Positions 40,479 through 49,631 are shown, counted from the first letter of the stretch. The stretch is 64,000 nt of DNA from Hyphomicrobiales bacterium (GCA_900465675.1 UBJR01000009.1:248001-312000); one strand, 5' to 3'. Made by a program: numbers and translations. Notes: a model not told the origin generated them from the letters alone.

Positions 40479-40797
40479 AGGGTTTCCTCGTTCCTTATTG
40501 GCTTTTCAGAGTGCTTGTTGCGCGCACTCCGCATGTTGAGTCGGGACCGAAATTTCCGAGGCCCGGATTTGTTCCATGCGTTTTTTAGGAACACCTCCAT
40601 TAACCCGCTATGAACACCTCGGTCCGCCTCCGTTCATCTTCGCCATAGTTTGCGACGCAACAAAGGCGCGCGGATTCCAGTTGCAATTTGCGGCAAAAAG
40701 GTTTGATTATCGCGTCAAGGCGGCGCTCATGCCCGCCGCATTCTGGCCGCTGGCGGATAAAAAGAAGACGCAGCGGTCGCCAACAGAGAGGATCTCT
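40479..40797. other. Divergent intergenic region, 319 bases
   Basis: Separates the OmpA-like gene from the amino-acid-binding protein gene and must hold both promoters. GTGCTTGTTGCGCGCAC at 40512-40528 is an imperfect hairpin-like sequence. An AGAGAGGATCT ribosome site leads to the binding-protein ATG. An in-frame extension of that gene to 40576 lacks signal features and is rejected. No other feature is seen. Confidence 0.5.
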
Positions 40798-41568
40798 ATG
40801 CGTATCTCCAATCTCCTCGCCGCAGCGTCGCTTGCAGCGTTGTCCCTCTTCGCCGGCTCGGCAATGGCCGATGGCGAGAAGCTCGTGATCGGTACCGATT
40901 CCACCTACCCGCCTTTCGAATTCGTCGACGCCAGCGGCGAGATCAAGGGCTTCGACATCGACATCGCCAAGGCTCTCTGCGCTGAAATGAAGGCTGAATG
41001 CTCCTTCGTCAGCAACGACTGGGACGGCATCATCCCGGCTCTCCAGGCCAAGAAGTTCGACATGATCGTTTCGTCCATGTCGATCACGCCGGAGCGCTCG
41101 AAGCTCGTCGACTTCACCAACAAGTACTACAACACCCCGCCGGCAATCGCCGTGCCGAAGGATTCGACGATCACCGATGTCGCCGGCCTGAAGGGCAAGA
41201 CGATCGGCGCACAGACCTCGACCACCCACGCCAACTATGCTGAAAAGCATCTGGCCGACACCGAGCTGAAACTCTACCCGACTGCCGACGAGTACAAGCT
41301 CGACGTTTCGAACGGCCGTATCGACGCCGTTATCGACGACGTCGTCGTTCTCTCGCAGTGGGTCAAGTCTGACGCCGGCGCTTGCTGCAAAATCCTGACC
41401 ACGCTTCCCGTCGACAAGGAAATCAACGGCATCGGCGCCGGTATCGCCGTCCGCCAGGGTGACCCGCTGAAGGACAAGCTGAACACGGCGATCGCCGCGA
41501 TCCGCGCCAACGGCAAGTACAAGGAAATTCAGGACAAGTACTTCGATTTCAACGTTTACGGCGATTGA
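40798..41568 (+). CDS. ABC transporter periplasmic binding protein, polar amino acid (LAO/HisJ type)
   Basis: Periplasmic solute-binding protein, 256 residues, with signal peptide MRISNLLAAASLAALSLFAGSAMA. The mature part starts with KLVIGTDSTYPPFEF and has GFDIDIAKALCAEM, MIVSSMSITPERSKLVDFTNKYY and GAQTSTTHANY, typical of the lysine-arginine-ornithine / octopine-type group. A cationic amino acid or opine-like ligand is plausible. It begins the transporter operon and is followed by a hairpin before the permease genes. Confidence 0.93.
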   Translation: MRISNLLAAASLAALSLFAGSAMADGEKLVIGTDSTYPPFEFVDASGEIKGFDIDIAKALCAEMKAECSFVSNDWDGIIPALQAKKFDMIVSSMSITPERSKLVDFTNKYYNTPPAIAVPKDSTITDVAGLKGKTIGAQTSTTHANYAEKHLADTELKLYPTADEYKLDVSNGRIDAVIDDVVVLSQWVKSDAGACCKILTTLPVDKEINGIGAGIAVRQGDPLKDKLNTAIAAIRANGKYKEIQDKYFDFNVYGD

Positions 41569-41596
41569 GAAAAACTGTAACTGACCTGTAAAGATG

Positions 41597-41628
41597 ATGG
41601 CGGAAGGCTTGCTCTTCCGCCATTTTTG
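41597..41628 (+). terminator. Hairpin between binding-protein and permease genes (partial terminator)
   Basis: ATGGCGGAAG (41597-41606) and CTTCCGCCAT (41614-41623) form a perfect 10-bp stem followed by TTTTTG. Hairpins at this place in binding-protein operons often reduce expression of the distal genes or protect the first message. No separate promoter for the permeases is obvious. Confidence 0.75.
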
Positions 41629-41680
41629 TCTGACAACATACTAAAGATCAAAACGGCATAAGCCGTGAGGGGAAAAGTGG

Positions 41681-42484
41681 ATGGGCGGATTGTTTTCCGC
41701 GCTGGGCTCGCTCTGGGCCTGGATAGGGTATGTTTTCGATCCGCTATGCGGACCTGCCGGTCTTTTCACCTGGTTCGGCCAGTCGACGATCCTCGCCTGC
41801 GGCGATACCGGCTGGGGCGATGAAATCGCCGTCGGCTTGAAGACCACCGTCGCTGTCGCGCTGCTGACGCTGCCCGTCGGTCTGGTGATCGGCTTTCTGG
41901 TGGCGCTCGGCCAGCAGTCGGAAGAGAAGTCCGTACGGCTCGCCGCCGGCATTTACACCACGATCTTCCGCGGCCTGCCCGAGCTGCTGACGCTGTTCAT
42001 CATCTATTACGGCATGCAGATCCTGATCCAGTCGGTGCTCGCCTCCTTCGGCTATGACGAGCGGATCGAGATCAACGCCTTCGTCGCCGGCATGATCGCC
42101 CTTTCCGTCGTCTTCTCGGCCTATTGCTCCGAAGTACTTCTCTCGGCCTTCCGCGCTATTCCGAAGGGTCAGTACGAAGCAGGCGATGCGCTCGGCTTCC
42201 ACCGCGGCCGCACCCTGCGGCTGATCGTTCTGCCGCAGCTGATCCGCATTGCGCTTCCCGGCATGACCAATCTCTGGATGATCCTGCTGAAGGATACGTC
42301 GTACGTCTCGATCATCGGGCTCGCCGATATCCTGCGCCAGACCGCCGTTGCCGTGCGCGTCACCAAGCAGGCCTTCTTCTTCTATCTTCTCGCCTGCATC
42401 ATCTATCTGGTCCTTGCAGTCATCTCCTCCTACGGCCTCAGCTATATCGAACGCTGGGCCAAGCGCTCGGAGGTTCGCCGGTGA
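41681..42484 (+). CDS. ABC transporter permease, polar amino acid (HisQ-like)
   Basis: An inner-membrane permease of 267 residues. The EAA-loop region is LSAFRAIPKGQYEAGDALGFHRGRTLRLIVLPQ (read in pieces), which contacts the ATPase. IFRGLPELLTLFIIYYGMQ is the family signature for polar amino acid permeases. Five or six membrane helices are expected. The next permease overlaps its stop by four bases (GTGA). Confidence 0.92.
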   Translation: MGGLFSALGSLWAWIGYVFDPLCGPAGLFTWFGQSTILACGDTGWGDEIAVGLKTTVAVALLTLPVGLVIGFLVALGQQSEEKSVRLAAGIYTTIFRGLPELLTLFIIYYGMQILIQSVLASFGYDERIEINAFVAGMIALSVVFSAYCSEVLLSAFRAIPKGQYEAGDALGFHRGRTLRLIVLPQLIRIALPGMTNLWMILLKDTSYVSIIGLADILRQTAVAVRVTKQAFFFYLLACIIYLVLAVISSYGLSYIERWAKRSEVRR

Positions 42485-43311
42485 GCGTCGCAGAAACCCT
42501 CATTCCGCCGCAGCCTGCGCCGAAGCATATCGCCAAGCCGCTCTCGGCGGCGCGCATCACCGGCACGATTCTCGTTCTCATCTGGCTGGCACTCGCCGCG
42601 ACCTTGATTTACATGGTCATCGCCGGCTGGGATCCGGACAAGTTCACGCGCTACGGGCCGCGCTACCTGCATGGCCTGATGACGACGATCATCCTGGTGG
42701 CGATTTCCGTCGTCTGCGGCGCCGTCCTGTCGCTGCCGCTGGCCTTCGCCAGAATGTCGAAGAACCGGATCCTCAGCACCTTTGCCTATTGCTACGTCTA
42801 CGTCTTTCGGGGCACGCCGCTGCTGGCGCAGCTCTTCCTCATCTATTACGGCCTCGGCGGCTTCCGTCCGCAGCTTGAGTCCGTCGGCCTCTGGTGGTTC
42901 TTCCGCGATGCCTGGTATTGCGGCCTGTTCTCGATGACCATCAACACGGCCGCCTATCAGGCCGAGATCCTGCGCGGCGCCCTCGAAAGCGTGCCGAAGG
43001 GCCAGCATGAGGCAGCGGATTCGCTCGGCGTGTCCAAGGCAGTATCCTTCCGCAAGATCATCCTGCCACAGGCGCTGATCGTCGCACTCCGCCCCTACGG
43101 CAACGAAATCATCCTACTGATCAAGGGCTCAGCGGTCGTGGCTATCATCACCGTGCTGGACCTGATGGGCGAGACCCGTTACGCCTTCTCGCGCACCTTC
43201 GATTACCAGACCTATCTCTGGGCTGCGATCTTCTATCTGACGATGGTGGAAGCGCTGCGCCATTTCTGGAACTGGATCGAGCGCCGCCTGACCCGACATC
43301 TGATCCGCTGA
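42481..43311 (+). CDS. ABC transporter permease, polar amino acid (HisM-like)
   Basis: The second permease, 276 residues. It has VFRGTPLLAQLFLIYYGL and the EAA loop ALESVPKGQHEAADSLGVSKAVSFRKIILPQ (read in pieces). The GTG at 42481 overlaps the preceding stop, which shows translational coupling; the longer frame back to 42124 is read inside the first permease gene and is a shadow. No ATP-binding subunit gene follows: the next gene is usg. The transporter must use an ATPase encoded elsewhere. Confidence 0.92.
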   Translation: MSVAETLIPPQPAPKHIAKPLSAARITGTILVLIWLALAATLIYMVIAGWDPDKFTRYGPRYLHGLMTTIILVAISVVCGAVLSLPLAFARMSKNRILSTFAYCYVYVFRGTPLLAQLFLIYYGLGGFRPQLESVGLWWFFRDAWYCGLFSMTINTAAYQAEILRGALESVPKGQHEAADSLGVSKAVSFRKIILPQALIVALRPYGNEIILLIKGSAVVAIITVLDLMGETRYAFSRTFDYQTYLWAAIFYLTMVEALRHFWNWIERRLTRHLIR

Positions 43312-43472
43312 CAGCTTTAGCAGCACTCGCGATGCGATGCTGCCAAACTATTGAAATCAAACAAAAATGAATGGTTCTTTTGCCCGCTTGGTGTCAATCT
43401 TCGGTTAACCACGCCGTGTTTCCATTTTAACTGCCGCTAATAGGCGGGAGTGGGAACGAAAGCGAGACTGAC

Positions 43473-43739
43473 ATGACAAAGGACATGGAAAAACAGCTCC
43501 AGGGTTACGGCCTGACGACGGCCCAGATCCTCTATCGCATGCCGGATCATCCGGCGATCCTGCAGACCTATCTCTGGCAGGAATACGACCTCGCCCCGGA
43601 TTTTCCGGAGATGCGCGGCTTCCTGAAGTTCTGGCAGGAAAAGCTCGACGGCCCGCTGCACTCCGTCCGCTACATCCACCGCAAGCTGATCTCGGCGACC
43701 GAATGGCGCGCGCTGCGCGGCGAATTCATCATTCACTGA
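43473..43739 (+). CDS. usg: Usg family protein
   Basis: An 88-residue protein of the Usg family, named after the gene upstream of the Caulobacter trp genes. The middle has LTTAQILYRMPDHPAILQTYLWQEYDLAPDFPE (in pieces), the strongest conserved block. Function is unknown. No trp gene is near. It lies between the transporter and the methyltransferase. Confidence 0.88.
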   Translation: MTKDMEKQLQGYGLTTAQILYRMPDHPAILQTYLWQEYDLAPDFPEMRGFLKFWQEKLDGPLHSVRYIHRKLISATEWRALRGEFIIH

Positions 43740-43833
43740 GCGGCCCGCCGCGTTCCATCACCGTCACGCTTGCCATTGCCAAAGCCGCCTCGCCGCCTTA
43801 GAGGCATCCATAAAGCGAAAAGGTGGACCGGCA

Positions 43834-44646
43834 ATGGCAGAGAAGATCGACGAAGACGCACTGGCAGAAGCCTATAACCGCGCGCTCGCCCTCGAAAAGG
43901 CAGGTGACGTCGATGCGGCCGTCAAGGCTTACGAAGACGTGCTTGCAATCGATCCCGACGACCACGGCGGTGCGGCTGTCCGTATCGCCTCCATGGGCCG
44001 CGGCGAAACGCCGGCAAAGGCGCCGGACGCCTATGTCGAGACCCTGTTCGACCAGCATGCCGAAGTCTTCGAAGACGTGCTCGTCGAGCAGCTCGGCTAC
44101 CATGTGCCGATGATGGTGCGCCAGCGCCTGCAGGAGCTCAAGCTCGGCCCCTTCAAGCGCCTGCTCGACCTCGGCTGCGGCACCGGACTGACCGGCGGCA
44201 CACTGCGCGATCTCTGCGAAGACATGACCGGCATCGATCTCTCCGAAAACATGGTCGAGATCGCCCATGAAAAGGATCTCTACGAGACGCTGTTCGTCGC
44301 CGAGGCCGAGGATTTTCTCGAAGACAACGACGAAGACGCCTTCGACCTGATCACCGCCACCGACGTTCTGCCCTATCTCGGCGCCCTCGAGCCGCTGTTC
44401 TTCGGCGCTGCCGAAAACCTCGCGCCGCGTGGCCTCTTCATCTTCTCCTCGGAAAGCCTGCCCGCCGCCGACACCCGCCCCTACGCCGTCGGCCCGCACC
44501 AGCGCTTCCTCCACGCCGACACCTATATCCGCGACCGCCTGACGGCGACCGGCTTCGAATTGGTCGAGATGACCGAGATCAACGTGCGCATGCAGGAAGG
44601 CGAGCCGAGCCCGGGTCATCTGGTGATTGCGCGGCTGGCTGGGTGA
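43834..44646 (+). CDS. SAM-dependent methyltransferase with N-terminal TPR-like segment
   Basis: A 270-residue protein. Residues about 8-50 look like one TPR unit (ALEKAGDVDAAVKAYEDVLAIDPDD). The class I methyltransferase fold follows: LLDLGCGTGLTGG (SAM-binding loop, about 110), MTGIDLSENMVEIA and FDLITATDVLPYLG. The substrate is unknown; such proteins are grouped as COG4976. It is on the same strand as usg but with a 94-base gap. Confidence 0.9.
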   Translation: MAEKIDEDALAEAYNRALALEKAGDVDAAVKAYEDVLAIDPDDHGGAAVRIASMGRGETPAKAPDAYVETLFDQHAEVFEDVLVEQLGYHVPMMVRQRLQELKLGPFKRLLDLGCGTGLTGGTLRDLCEDMTGIDLSENMVEIAHEKDLYETLFVAEAEDFLEDNDEDAFDLITATDVLPYLGALEPLFFGAAENLAPRGLFIFSSESLPAADTRPYAVGPHQRFLHADTYIRDRLTATGFELVEMTEINVRMQEGEPSPGHLVIARLAG

Positions 44647-44733
44647 TCGTCCAAGATCAGTCGCAACTTAGGCGTTTATGACGTTGGTGGACGGCAGGCT
44701 TTAAACGACGGAAGCTCCTCCTGGGATGGGGGA

Positions 44734-46344
44734 ATGTCCATGTTCGAAGACTTGTATGCGGTTTGGGAAAAAGCCGGCGTCCTCGGCGTTTTAGATTCGG
44801 TATGGCAATCGATTGCGACGATGAGCTGGGCGGCGCTTCTTCTGGCGCTTTTCGTTCCCGTACTTCTGATCTATTGCCGGAATGAAATACGAGTTCGCCG
44901 GCTGCGGCTCATAGCCGATTTCGTGCTCTCCTATCCGACGACGCGTGACAAGCGATCGGCCACATCCTCGGCAGGGCTTGAACCAGCAAGCAATCCGTCG
45001 CTTGAGCTGGTCACGGCGAAATACCTGGCCGATCTCGGTGACCCCGACTACAAACTCTCTCGCTCGAACTCCATGGAACTCGTCGAAGAGATCGAGCGGC
45101 GCATCCGGTCTTCTCGAATTTTCGGGAACCTCGGTGACTATAGACTGCTCGCCGCCTCGGCAGGCTTTGCTGTCCTCTGCTATTTTGGCTTCCTGAACCT
45201 GTTCAGCGTCGTAACCAACGGTTTCGAGATCCTGACGGCTTCCGGTGGCCGCGTATGCAGCATCGCCGCAGGTGCAACCACTTGCTGCCCGGAAGGCAGC
45301 GTCAACAGCCAGCTTCAAATAGTTGGATCACTCGCCTTTGCTGGGGCCTTCATTGCAGCATCTCGCCAGTTCGTCCGCAGTCTCGCCGTCTTCGACCTTT
45401 CTGCCTACACCTTCCTTTGGCAGACGGTCGAAATCTTCGCCTCGGTCATCATCGTGATCTTCCTCTACGAAGCGTTCGAAGACCCTTCAAAAGCGATTGA
45501 AGCGATCGTCGCAGGCGGAGACGCGGCGGCACGTCAGTGTGACGAAGTGCCTTGGATTTGGATGGCGCTGGCGCCGCTTCTTGGATTACTGCCGCAGAGC
45601 GCAACAAAGTTTCTGCTGTTGAAGATGCAGTCACTCGTGGCTTGGGTCAAAATGGACGATGACCGCTTCAACGCGGTAACACGCCTGACGCCGCTGGATG
45701 TAATTGATGGCATCGATTACTCGACGCGTTTCAGGCTTGAAGAGTGCGGCATCTACGATGTCCAGAACCTCGCGACCTACAATCCGATCATGCTGCATGT
45801 CGAGTCACCCTACGGGATCTATCAGACAATCGATTGGGTCGGACAAGCGCAGCTTTGTAACATCCTTGGCCTCGACAAATTCCTGCTGTTGAAACAGATG
45901 AACATCCGAACCGTTTTTGACCTTGAGAGGTCGCTGGATTTCTGGAGCATCGACGAGCGTCGATGGCGACCGTTCGAAGGACCGGACGAGTTCGATAAGA
46001 TTTATGCCGGTGTCCTCTTTGCTGCGACAAACGCAATGCGGAAAATCGGCGAGGTGAGCGGCATTCAGCCACTCGTCAGCAGACAACCCAAAGCCGACTT
46101 ACCTCCAGTGATCGAAGCCGTAGGCATAGATGCCTACTGCATCTGGGCATGCGAAGTTATCACCGCCGATCCGGCGACCACAAAGCGTTGCATCGAACAC
46201 TTGATGGGCTGGATTGCCGACGATCTCCATGTCAGACGCTTGCGGCGTATTTGGCAGGAAATGTCGGATGACCTCGGAGAGCGTTCCAAGCGCATGGATA
46301 CCTCATTCGTTCTTCGCCCTCCCGCGCCGGAGCCCGCTCAATAG
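44734..46344 (+). CDS. Membrane protein of unknown function with tandem helix-hairpin-helix-like C-terminal motifs
   Basis: I do not recognise this 536-residue protein. Five hydrophobic segments can be seen: about 29-47, 139-161, 195-213, 226-246 and 273-297. The second half is soluble and holds two similar units. LDVIDGIDYSTRFRLEECGIYDVQNLA (321-347) is followed at 370-401 by QAQLCNILGLDKFLLLKQMNIRTVFDLERS (in pieces). Both have a GI/GL-x5-7-L-x2-G/N-I-x-V-x-x-L pattern, like helix-hairpin-helix or DUF4332-type repeats. Two cysteine-rich spots (VCSIAAGATTCCPEG) lie in the loop between the second and third helices. Base composition is lower in GC than the neighbours, which suggests later acquisition. 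Confidence 0.75.
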   Translation: MSMFEDLYAVWEKAGVLGVLDSVWQSIATMSWAALLLALFVPVLLIYCRNEIRVRRLRLIADFVLSYPTTRDKRSATSSAGLEPASNPSLELVTAKYLADLGDPDYKLSRSNSMELVEEIERRIRSSRIFGNLGDYRLLAASAGFAVLCYFGFLNLFSVVTNGFEILTASGGRVCSIAAGATTCCPEGSVNSQLQIVGSLAFAGAFIAASRQFVRSLAVFDLSAYTFLWQTVEIFASVIIVIFLYEAFEDPSKAIEAIVAGGDAAARQCDEVPWIWMALAPLLGLLPQSATKFLLLKMQSLVAWVKMDDDRFNAVTRLTPLDVIDGIDYSTRFRLEECGIYDVQNLATYNPIMLHVESPYGIYQTIDWVGQAQLCNILGLDKFLLLKQMNIRTVFDLERSLDFWSIDERRWRPFEGPDEFDKIYAGVLFAATNAMRKIGEVSGIQPLVSRQPKADLPPVIEAVGIDAYCIWACEVITADPATTKRCIEHLMGWIADDLHVRRLRRIWQEMSDDLGERSKRMDTSFVLRPPAPEPAQ

Positions 46345-46348
46345 TTAC

Positions 46349-46409
46349 CCAATCAGCAAACTATCCCTTGCCACAACCACCCCATCCTGATACTTAGCCA
46401 ATCAGCAAA
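46349..46409. repeat. 12-bp direct repeat CCAATCAGCAAA behind the unknown membrane protein gene
   Basis: CCAATCAGCAAA occurs at 46349-46360 and 46398-46409, 49 bases apart; the right copy is followed within a few bases by TTATCCC and the left one by CTATCCC. The repeat is just after the stop of the lower-GC gene at 44734 and before the GST gene. It could mark a small duplication or insertion edge. No matching copy was found at the 5' end of that gene. Confidence 0.55.
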
Positions 46410-46436
46410 GTTTTATCCCAGCTGAACGGCCGCCTC

Positions 46437-47129
46437 ATGTCGCTCGTGCTTTACGGACATCCGCTCGCCTCCTTCTGCCACAAGGTACTGATCGCGCTTT
46501 ACGAGAACGGTACGCCCTTCGAAGACCGGCTAGTCGATTTCTCGGACGAAAGTTCGCGGGCGGATCTCTTCCGCTACTGGCCGGTCGGCAAGATGCCGAT
46601 CCTCAGGGATGAGGCGCGTGACAGCACCATTCCCGAAACCAGCATCATCATCGAATATCTCGACCGGCACTATCCCGGCGAAGCGCATCTGATCCCGGTT
46701 GATCCGGACCGCGCCCTGCAGGTCCGCCTGTGGGATCGCTTCTTCGATCTCTATGTCCAGACGCCGATGCAGAAGATCGTCGCAGACACGATGCGCGCCG
46801 CCGATGTAAAGGATCCGCAGGGCGTCGCCGACGCCCGCGGCACGCTTGAGATGGCCTATGACATGATCGAGCGGCAGCTGGCGGGCAATCTCTGGATATC
46901 AGGCGATGCCTTTACCATGGCCGATTGTGCCGCCGCCCCGGCGCTCTTCTATAGCGAGACACTAGTGCCCTTCGGAGCGGAACGGCCGAAACTCGCCGGC
47001 TATTATCGCCGGCTCGTCGAGCGCCCCTCCTTTTCCCGGGTTCTGAAGGAATCCCTGCCCTATTTCAAATTCTATCCCTACAAGCACCAGCTGCCCGAGA
47101 CGATCCGCAAGGCTATGCCTGCCGAATGA
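46437..47129 (+). CDS. Glutathione S-transferase family protein
   Basis: A 230-residue GST. The N-terminal thioredoxin-like domain (about 1-80) has LYGHPLASFCHKVLIAL with Ser/Cys near the active site, KMPILRD with cis-Pro, and PETSIIIEYLDRHYP, where Glu-Ser contacts glutathione. The helical domain follows with ISGDAFTMADCAAAPAL. The substrate is unknown. The following ArsR gene overlaps it by four bases (ATGA). Confidence 0.92.
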   Translation: MSLVLYGHPLASFCHKVLIALYENGTPFEDRLVDFSDESSRADLFRYWPVGKMPILRDEARDSTIPETSIIIEYLDRHYPGEAHLIPVDPDRALQVRLWDRFFDLYVQTPMQKIVADTMRAADVKDPQGVADARGTLEMAYDMIERQLAGNLWISGDAFTMADCAAAPALFYSETLVPFGAERPKLAGYYRRLVERPSFSRVLKESLPYFKFYPYKHQLPETIRKAMPAE

Positions 47130-47461
47130 TCATCGAAGCCGCCACACTCGACCGGATGTTCCACGCGCTCTCGGATCGCAGCCGCCGCGGCATGATCGAT
47201 CGCCTCGGCCGCGGCCCGGCATCGGTCACGGAACTTGCCGAACCCCTGACGATGGCATTGCCAACGGTCCTGAAACATCTGAACGTGCTGGAAGACAGCG
47301 GCCTTGTTCAATCTGAAAAGACCGGCCGCGTCCGCACCTACCATCTGCGGCAGGAGCAGCTGGCAGAACTCGAGCGCTGGATCGGCGAGCGCAAGGCCGG
47401 GTGGAACGCTGCCTTCGACCGCCTGAACCAGTTTCTTGCCGAAGAGGAAACGACACCGTGA
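47126..47461 (+). CDS. ArsR family winged-helix regulator
   Basis: A 111-residue regulator. RMFHALSDRSRRGMIDRL is the usual opening, MALPTVLKHLNVLEDSGLV is the recognition helix region and SEKTGRVRTYHL the wing. It lacks the metal-binding CVC motif of true ArsR and belongs to the small group often paired with SRPBCC (AHSA1) genes. It overlaps the GST gene upstream and the SRPBCC gene downstream by four bases each. Confidence 0.92.
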   Translation: MIIEAATLDRMFHALSDRSRRGMIDRLGRGPASVTELAEPLTMALPTVLKHLNVLEDSGLVQSEKTGRVRTYHLRQEQLAELERWIGERKAGWNAAFDRLNQFLAEEETTP

Positions 47462-47934
47462 CCCGGCCATCCGCGACACACACGACCTTCACCATCGAGC
47501 GCCAGCTGAAGGCCAGACCAGAACGCGCCTTTCGTGCCTGGGCCAATCCGGCCTCGAAGCAGACCTGGTTTGCCTGCCATGACGGCTGGGCGACGATTGA
47601 ATACCGGCTGGATTTTCGCGCCGGCGGCAGCGAGCGCAACCACACCAGCGATGGCGAAGGATTGCTGCATGCCTATGACGCTCACTATCTCGATGTCGTC
47701 GAGAATGCCCGCATCGTCTATGCCTACGAGATGAAGCTCGGCGAGACCCGCATCTCCGCGTCCCTTGCCACCGTCACTTTCGAGCCGTCAGCGGCGGGCA
47801 CCCGCATGCTGTTTACCGAGCAGGTGGTGTTCCTCGACGGCTATTCCGATGATGGCCTGCGCCGCCAGGGCACGGAAATCGGCCTCGACAATTTCGAGGC
47901 CTTCCTGGATCGCGAGGCAAGCGGCACGCATTGA
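47458..47934 (+). CDS. SRPBCC (AHSA1/ATPase activator-like) domain protein
   Basis: A 158-residue protein of the AHSA1 group of the START/Bet v 1 superfamily: FTIERQLKARPERAFRAWANPASKQTWF at the N-terminus (in pieces), DFRAGGSERN, and VTFEPSAAGTRMLFTEQ in the last strands before the long C-terminal helix. A hydrophobic pocket for small ligands is typical. GTG 47458 overlaps the ArsR stop; the frame upstream of it belongs to the ArsR gene. ArsR-SRPBCC pairs are a known arrangement of unknown role. Confidence 0.9.
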   Translation: MTRPSATHTTFTIERQLKARPERAFRAWANPASKQTWFACHDGWATIEYRLDFRAGGSERNHTSDGEGLLHAYDAHYLDVVENARIVYAYEMKLGETRISASLATVTFEPSAAGTRMLFTEQVVFLDGYSDDGLRRQGTEIGLDNFEAFLDREASGTH

Positions 47935-47939
47935 CGCCT

Positions 47940-48761
47940 TCAGCGGCCGGTGCCCAGAATGGCGCCGAGCAGCTTGCCTTCGAGTTCGGCGAGCTCCGGA
48001 TTGCCATGACGGCGCGGATGGGGATAGGGAACCGCTACGTCAAGCGCGATCCGTCCCTCTTCCAGAACGATCACCCGGTCGGCCAGATGCACGGCTTCAC
48101 TGACGTCATGCGTCACCAGCACGGTGGTAAAGCCGAGTTCGCGCCAGACGCGGTTGATCAGTTCCTGCATGCTGATGCGGGTCAGCGCATCGAGCGCGCC
48201 GAGCGGCTCGTCCAGCGCCAGAACACCAGGCTTGCTCACCAGCGCGCGCGCCAATGCCACGCGCTGACGCTGCCCGCCGGATAGCCGCGAAGGCCATTCC
48301 TTCGCCTTCTCCGCCAGCTGAACTTCGGACAGCACGGCCGCGGATTCTGCAAGTGCCCGCCGCTTGTCGATGCCGTCGCCAAGGCCGACCACAACATTCT
48401 CGACAACGCTCAGCCACGGCAGAAGCCGCGGCTCCTGGAAGACGATGCGAGCGTTCGGCTGGCTTTCCTCGCCATTGCCGCTTTCGAAGCGGATGCTGCC
48501 CGCCGTCGGCTGGTCGAGGCCCAGCAGCACGCGCAGCAGCGTGCTCTTGCCGCAACCGCTCTTGCCAATGACGGCGATGAACTGACCGGCCGGGATATGC
48601 AGGTTGATGCCCCGCAGCACGCGGTTGCCGTCAAAGCTCTTCTCGAGCCCCGTCAGGGTGATCGCGGCAGCAGTCCCCGGCGCGATCCGGGCGGCGTCGA
48701 TGTCTGCCTCGTATTCGGCCTCGACAGGCTCGCGGAAGCGTTCATGGCTGATCGCGGTCAT
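47940..48761 (-). CDS. ssuB: Aliphatic sulfonate ABC transporter ATP-binding protein SsuB
   Basis: ATPase of the sulfonate importer. Walker A is GKSGCGKST, the Q-loop [10 protein letters not shown], signature [15 protein letters not shown], Walker [13 protein letters not shown] and the switch His in LVTHDVSEA. The E/R-rich N-terminal 35 residues are an extension. ATG 48761 has AGGAG upstream; the frame further upstream is a shadow of ssuC. It is the last gene of ssuADCB, ten bases after ssuC. Confidence 0.94.
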   Translation of the reverse strand: MTAISHERFREPVEAEYEADIDAARIAPGTAAAITLTGLEKSFDGNRVLRGINLHIPAGQFIAVIGKSGCGKSTLLRVLLGLDQPTAGSIRFESGNGEESQPNARIVFQEPRLLPWLSVVENVVVGLGDGIDKRRALAESAAVLSEVQLAEKAKEWPSRLSGGQRQRVALARALVSKPGVLALDEPLGALDALTRISMQELINRVWRELGFTTVLVTHDVSEAVHLADRVIVLEEGRIALDVAVPYPHPRRHGNPELAELEGKLLGAILGTGR

Positions 48762-48771
48762 CGTCTCGCTC

Positions 48772-49608
48772 CTACTTCTGATAGATCGGGTTCCAGGTGA
48801 GCGTGCGCCGCTCCAGAGCCCGCGCCACGACATCGGCGAGCTTGCCGAGCACAGCGTAGATGACAAGCGCCAGCACCACGACATCCGTCATCATGAATTC
48901 GCGGGCATTGTTGGCCATATGGCCGATACCTGAGGAGGCAGCGATCGATTCCGAAACGATCAGCGTCAGCCACATGATGCCCAGCGCATAACGCAGGCCG
49001 ACGAAGATCGAAGGCAGCGCGCCCGGAAAGATAACCTTCCGGAACAGCGTCCAGTTGCCCATCCCATAGACCCTGCCCATCTCGATCAGGTCGCGATCGA
49101 CATTGCGAACGCCATGATAGGTGTTGAGATAGACGGGGAAGAGCACGCCGAGAGCCGTCAGGAACAGCTTCGACTCTTCGCCGATGCCGAACCACAGGAT
49201 GACAAGCGGGATCATCGCCAGATGCGGGATGGTACGCAGCATCTGCAGCGTCGTGTCGGTCAGCTGCTCGGAGAGTTTCGATACGCCATTGGCGATGCCA
49301 AGCAGGAAGCCGATCGAGCCACCAACCAGCAGGCCGGCAAAGGCGCGCCCGGCGCTGACCAGCACGTCATGCGGCAGCTGGCCCGAGGTCGTGGTCGACC
49401 AGAAGGCGACGGTGACATCGGCGGGAGACGGCATGATGCGCGAGGAGATTAGCCCTGCCGACGACGCGATCTGCCAGCAGATGACGATTGTCACCGGCAA
49501 GAGATACGGCAGCAGCGCGGAGCCATCAGGCAGCCGCGGCAGCGCCCGGCCCTTCCGGCTTGTCTGCCTTGCGGCGACGCGTGCGAGCGGCGTTTCGAAT
49601 ACCGACAT
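48772..49608 (-). CDS. ssuC: Aliphatic sulfonate ABC transporter permease SsuC
   Basis: Inner-membrane permease, 278 residues, of the nitrate/sulfonate/taurine group. [16 protein letters not shown] and [16 protein letters not shown] precede the EAA-type loop [41 protein letters not shown] (read in pieces). About six membrane helices are expected. It lies 23 bases after ssuD. Confidence 0.94.
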   Translation of the reverse strand: MSVFETPLARVAARQTSRKGRALPRLPDGSALLPYLLPVTIVICWQIASSAGLISSRIMPSPADVTVAFWSTTTSGQLPHDVLVSAGRAFAGLLVGGSIGFLLGIANGVSKLSEQLTDTTLQMLRTIPHLAMIPLVILWFGIGEESKLFLTALGVLFPVYLNTYHGVRNVDRDLIEMGRVYGMGNWTLFRKVIFPGALPSIFVGLRYALGIMWLTLIVSESIAASSGIGHMANNAREFMMTDVVVLALVIYAVLGKLADVVARALERRTLTWNPIYQK

Positions 49609-49631
49609 GCTCTTCTCCTCGCTTAACTGTC

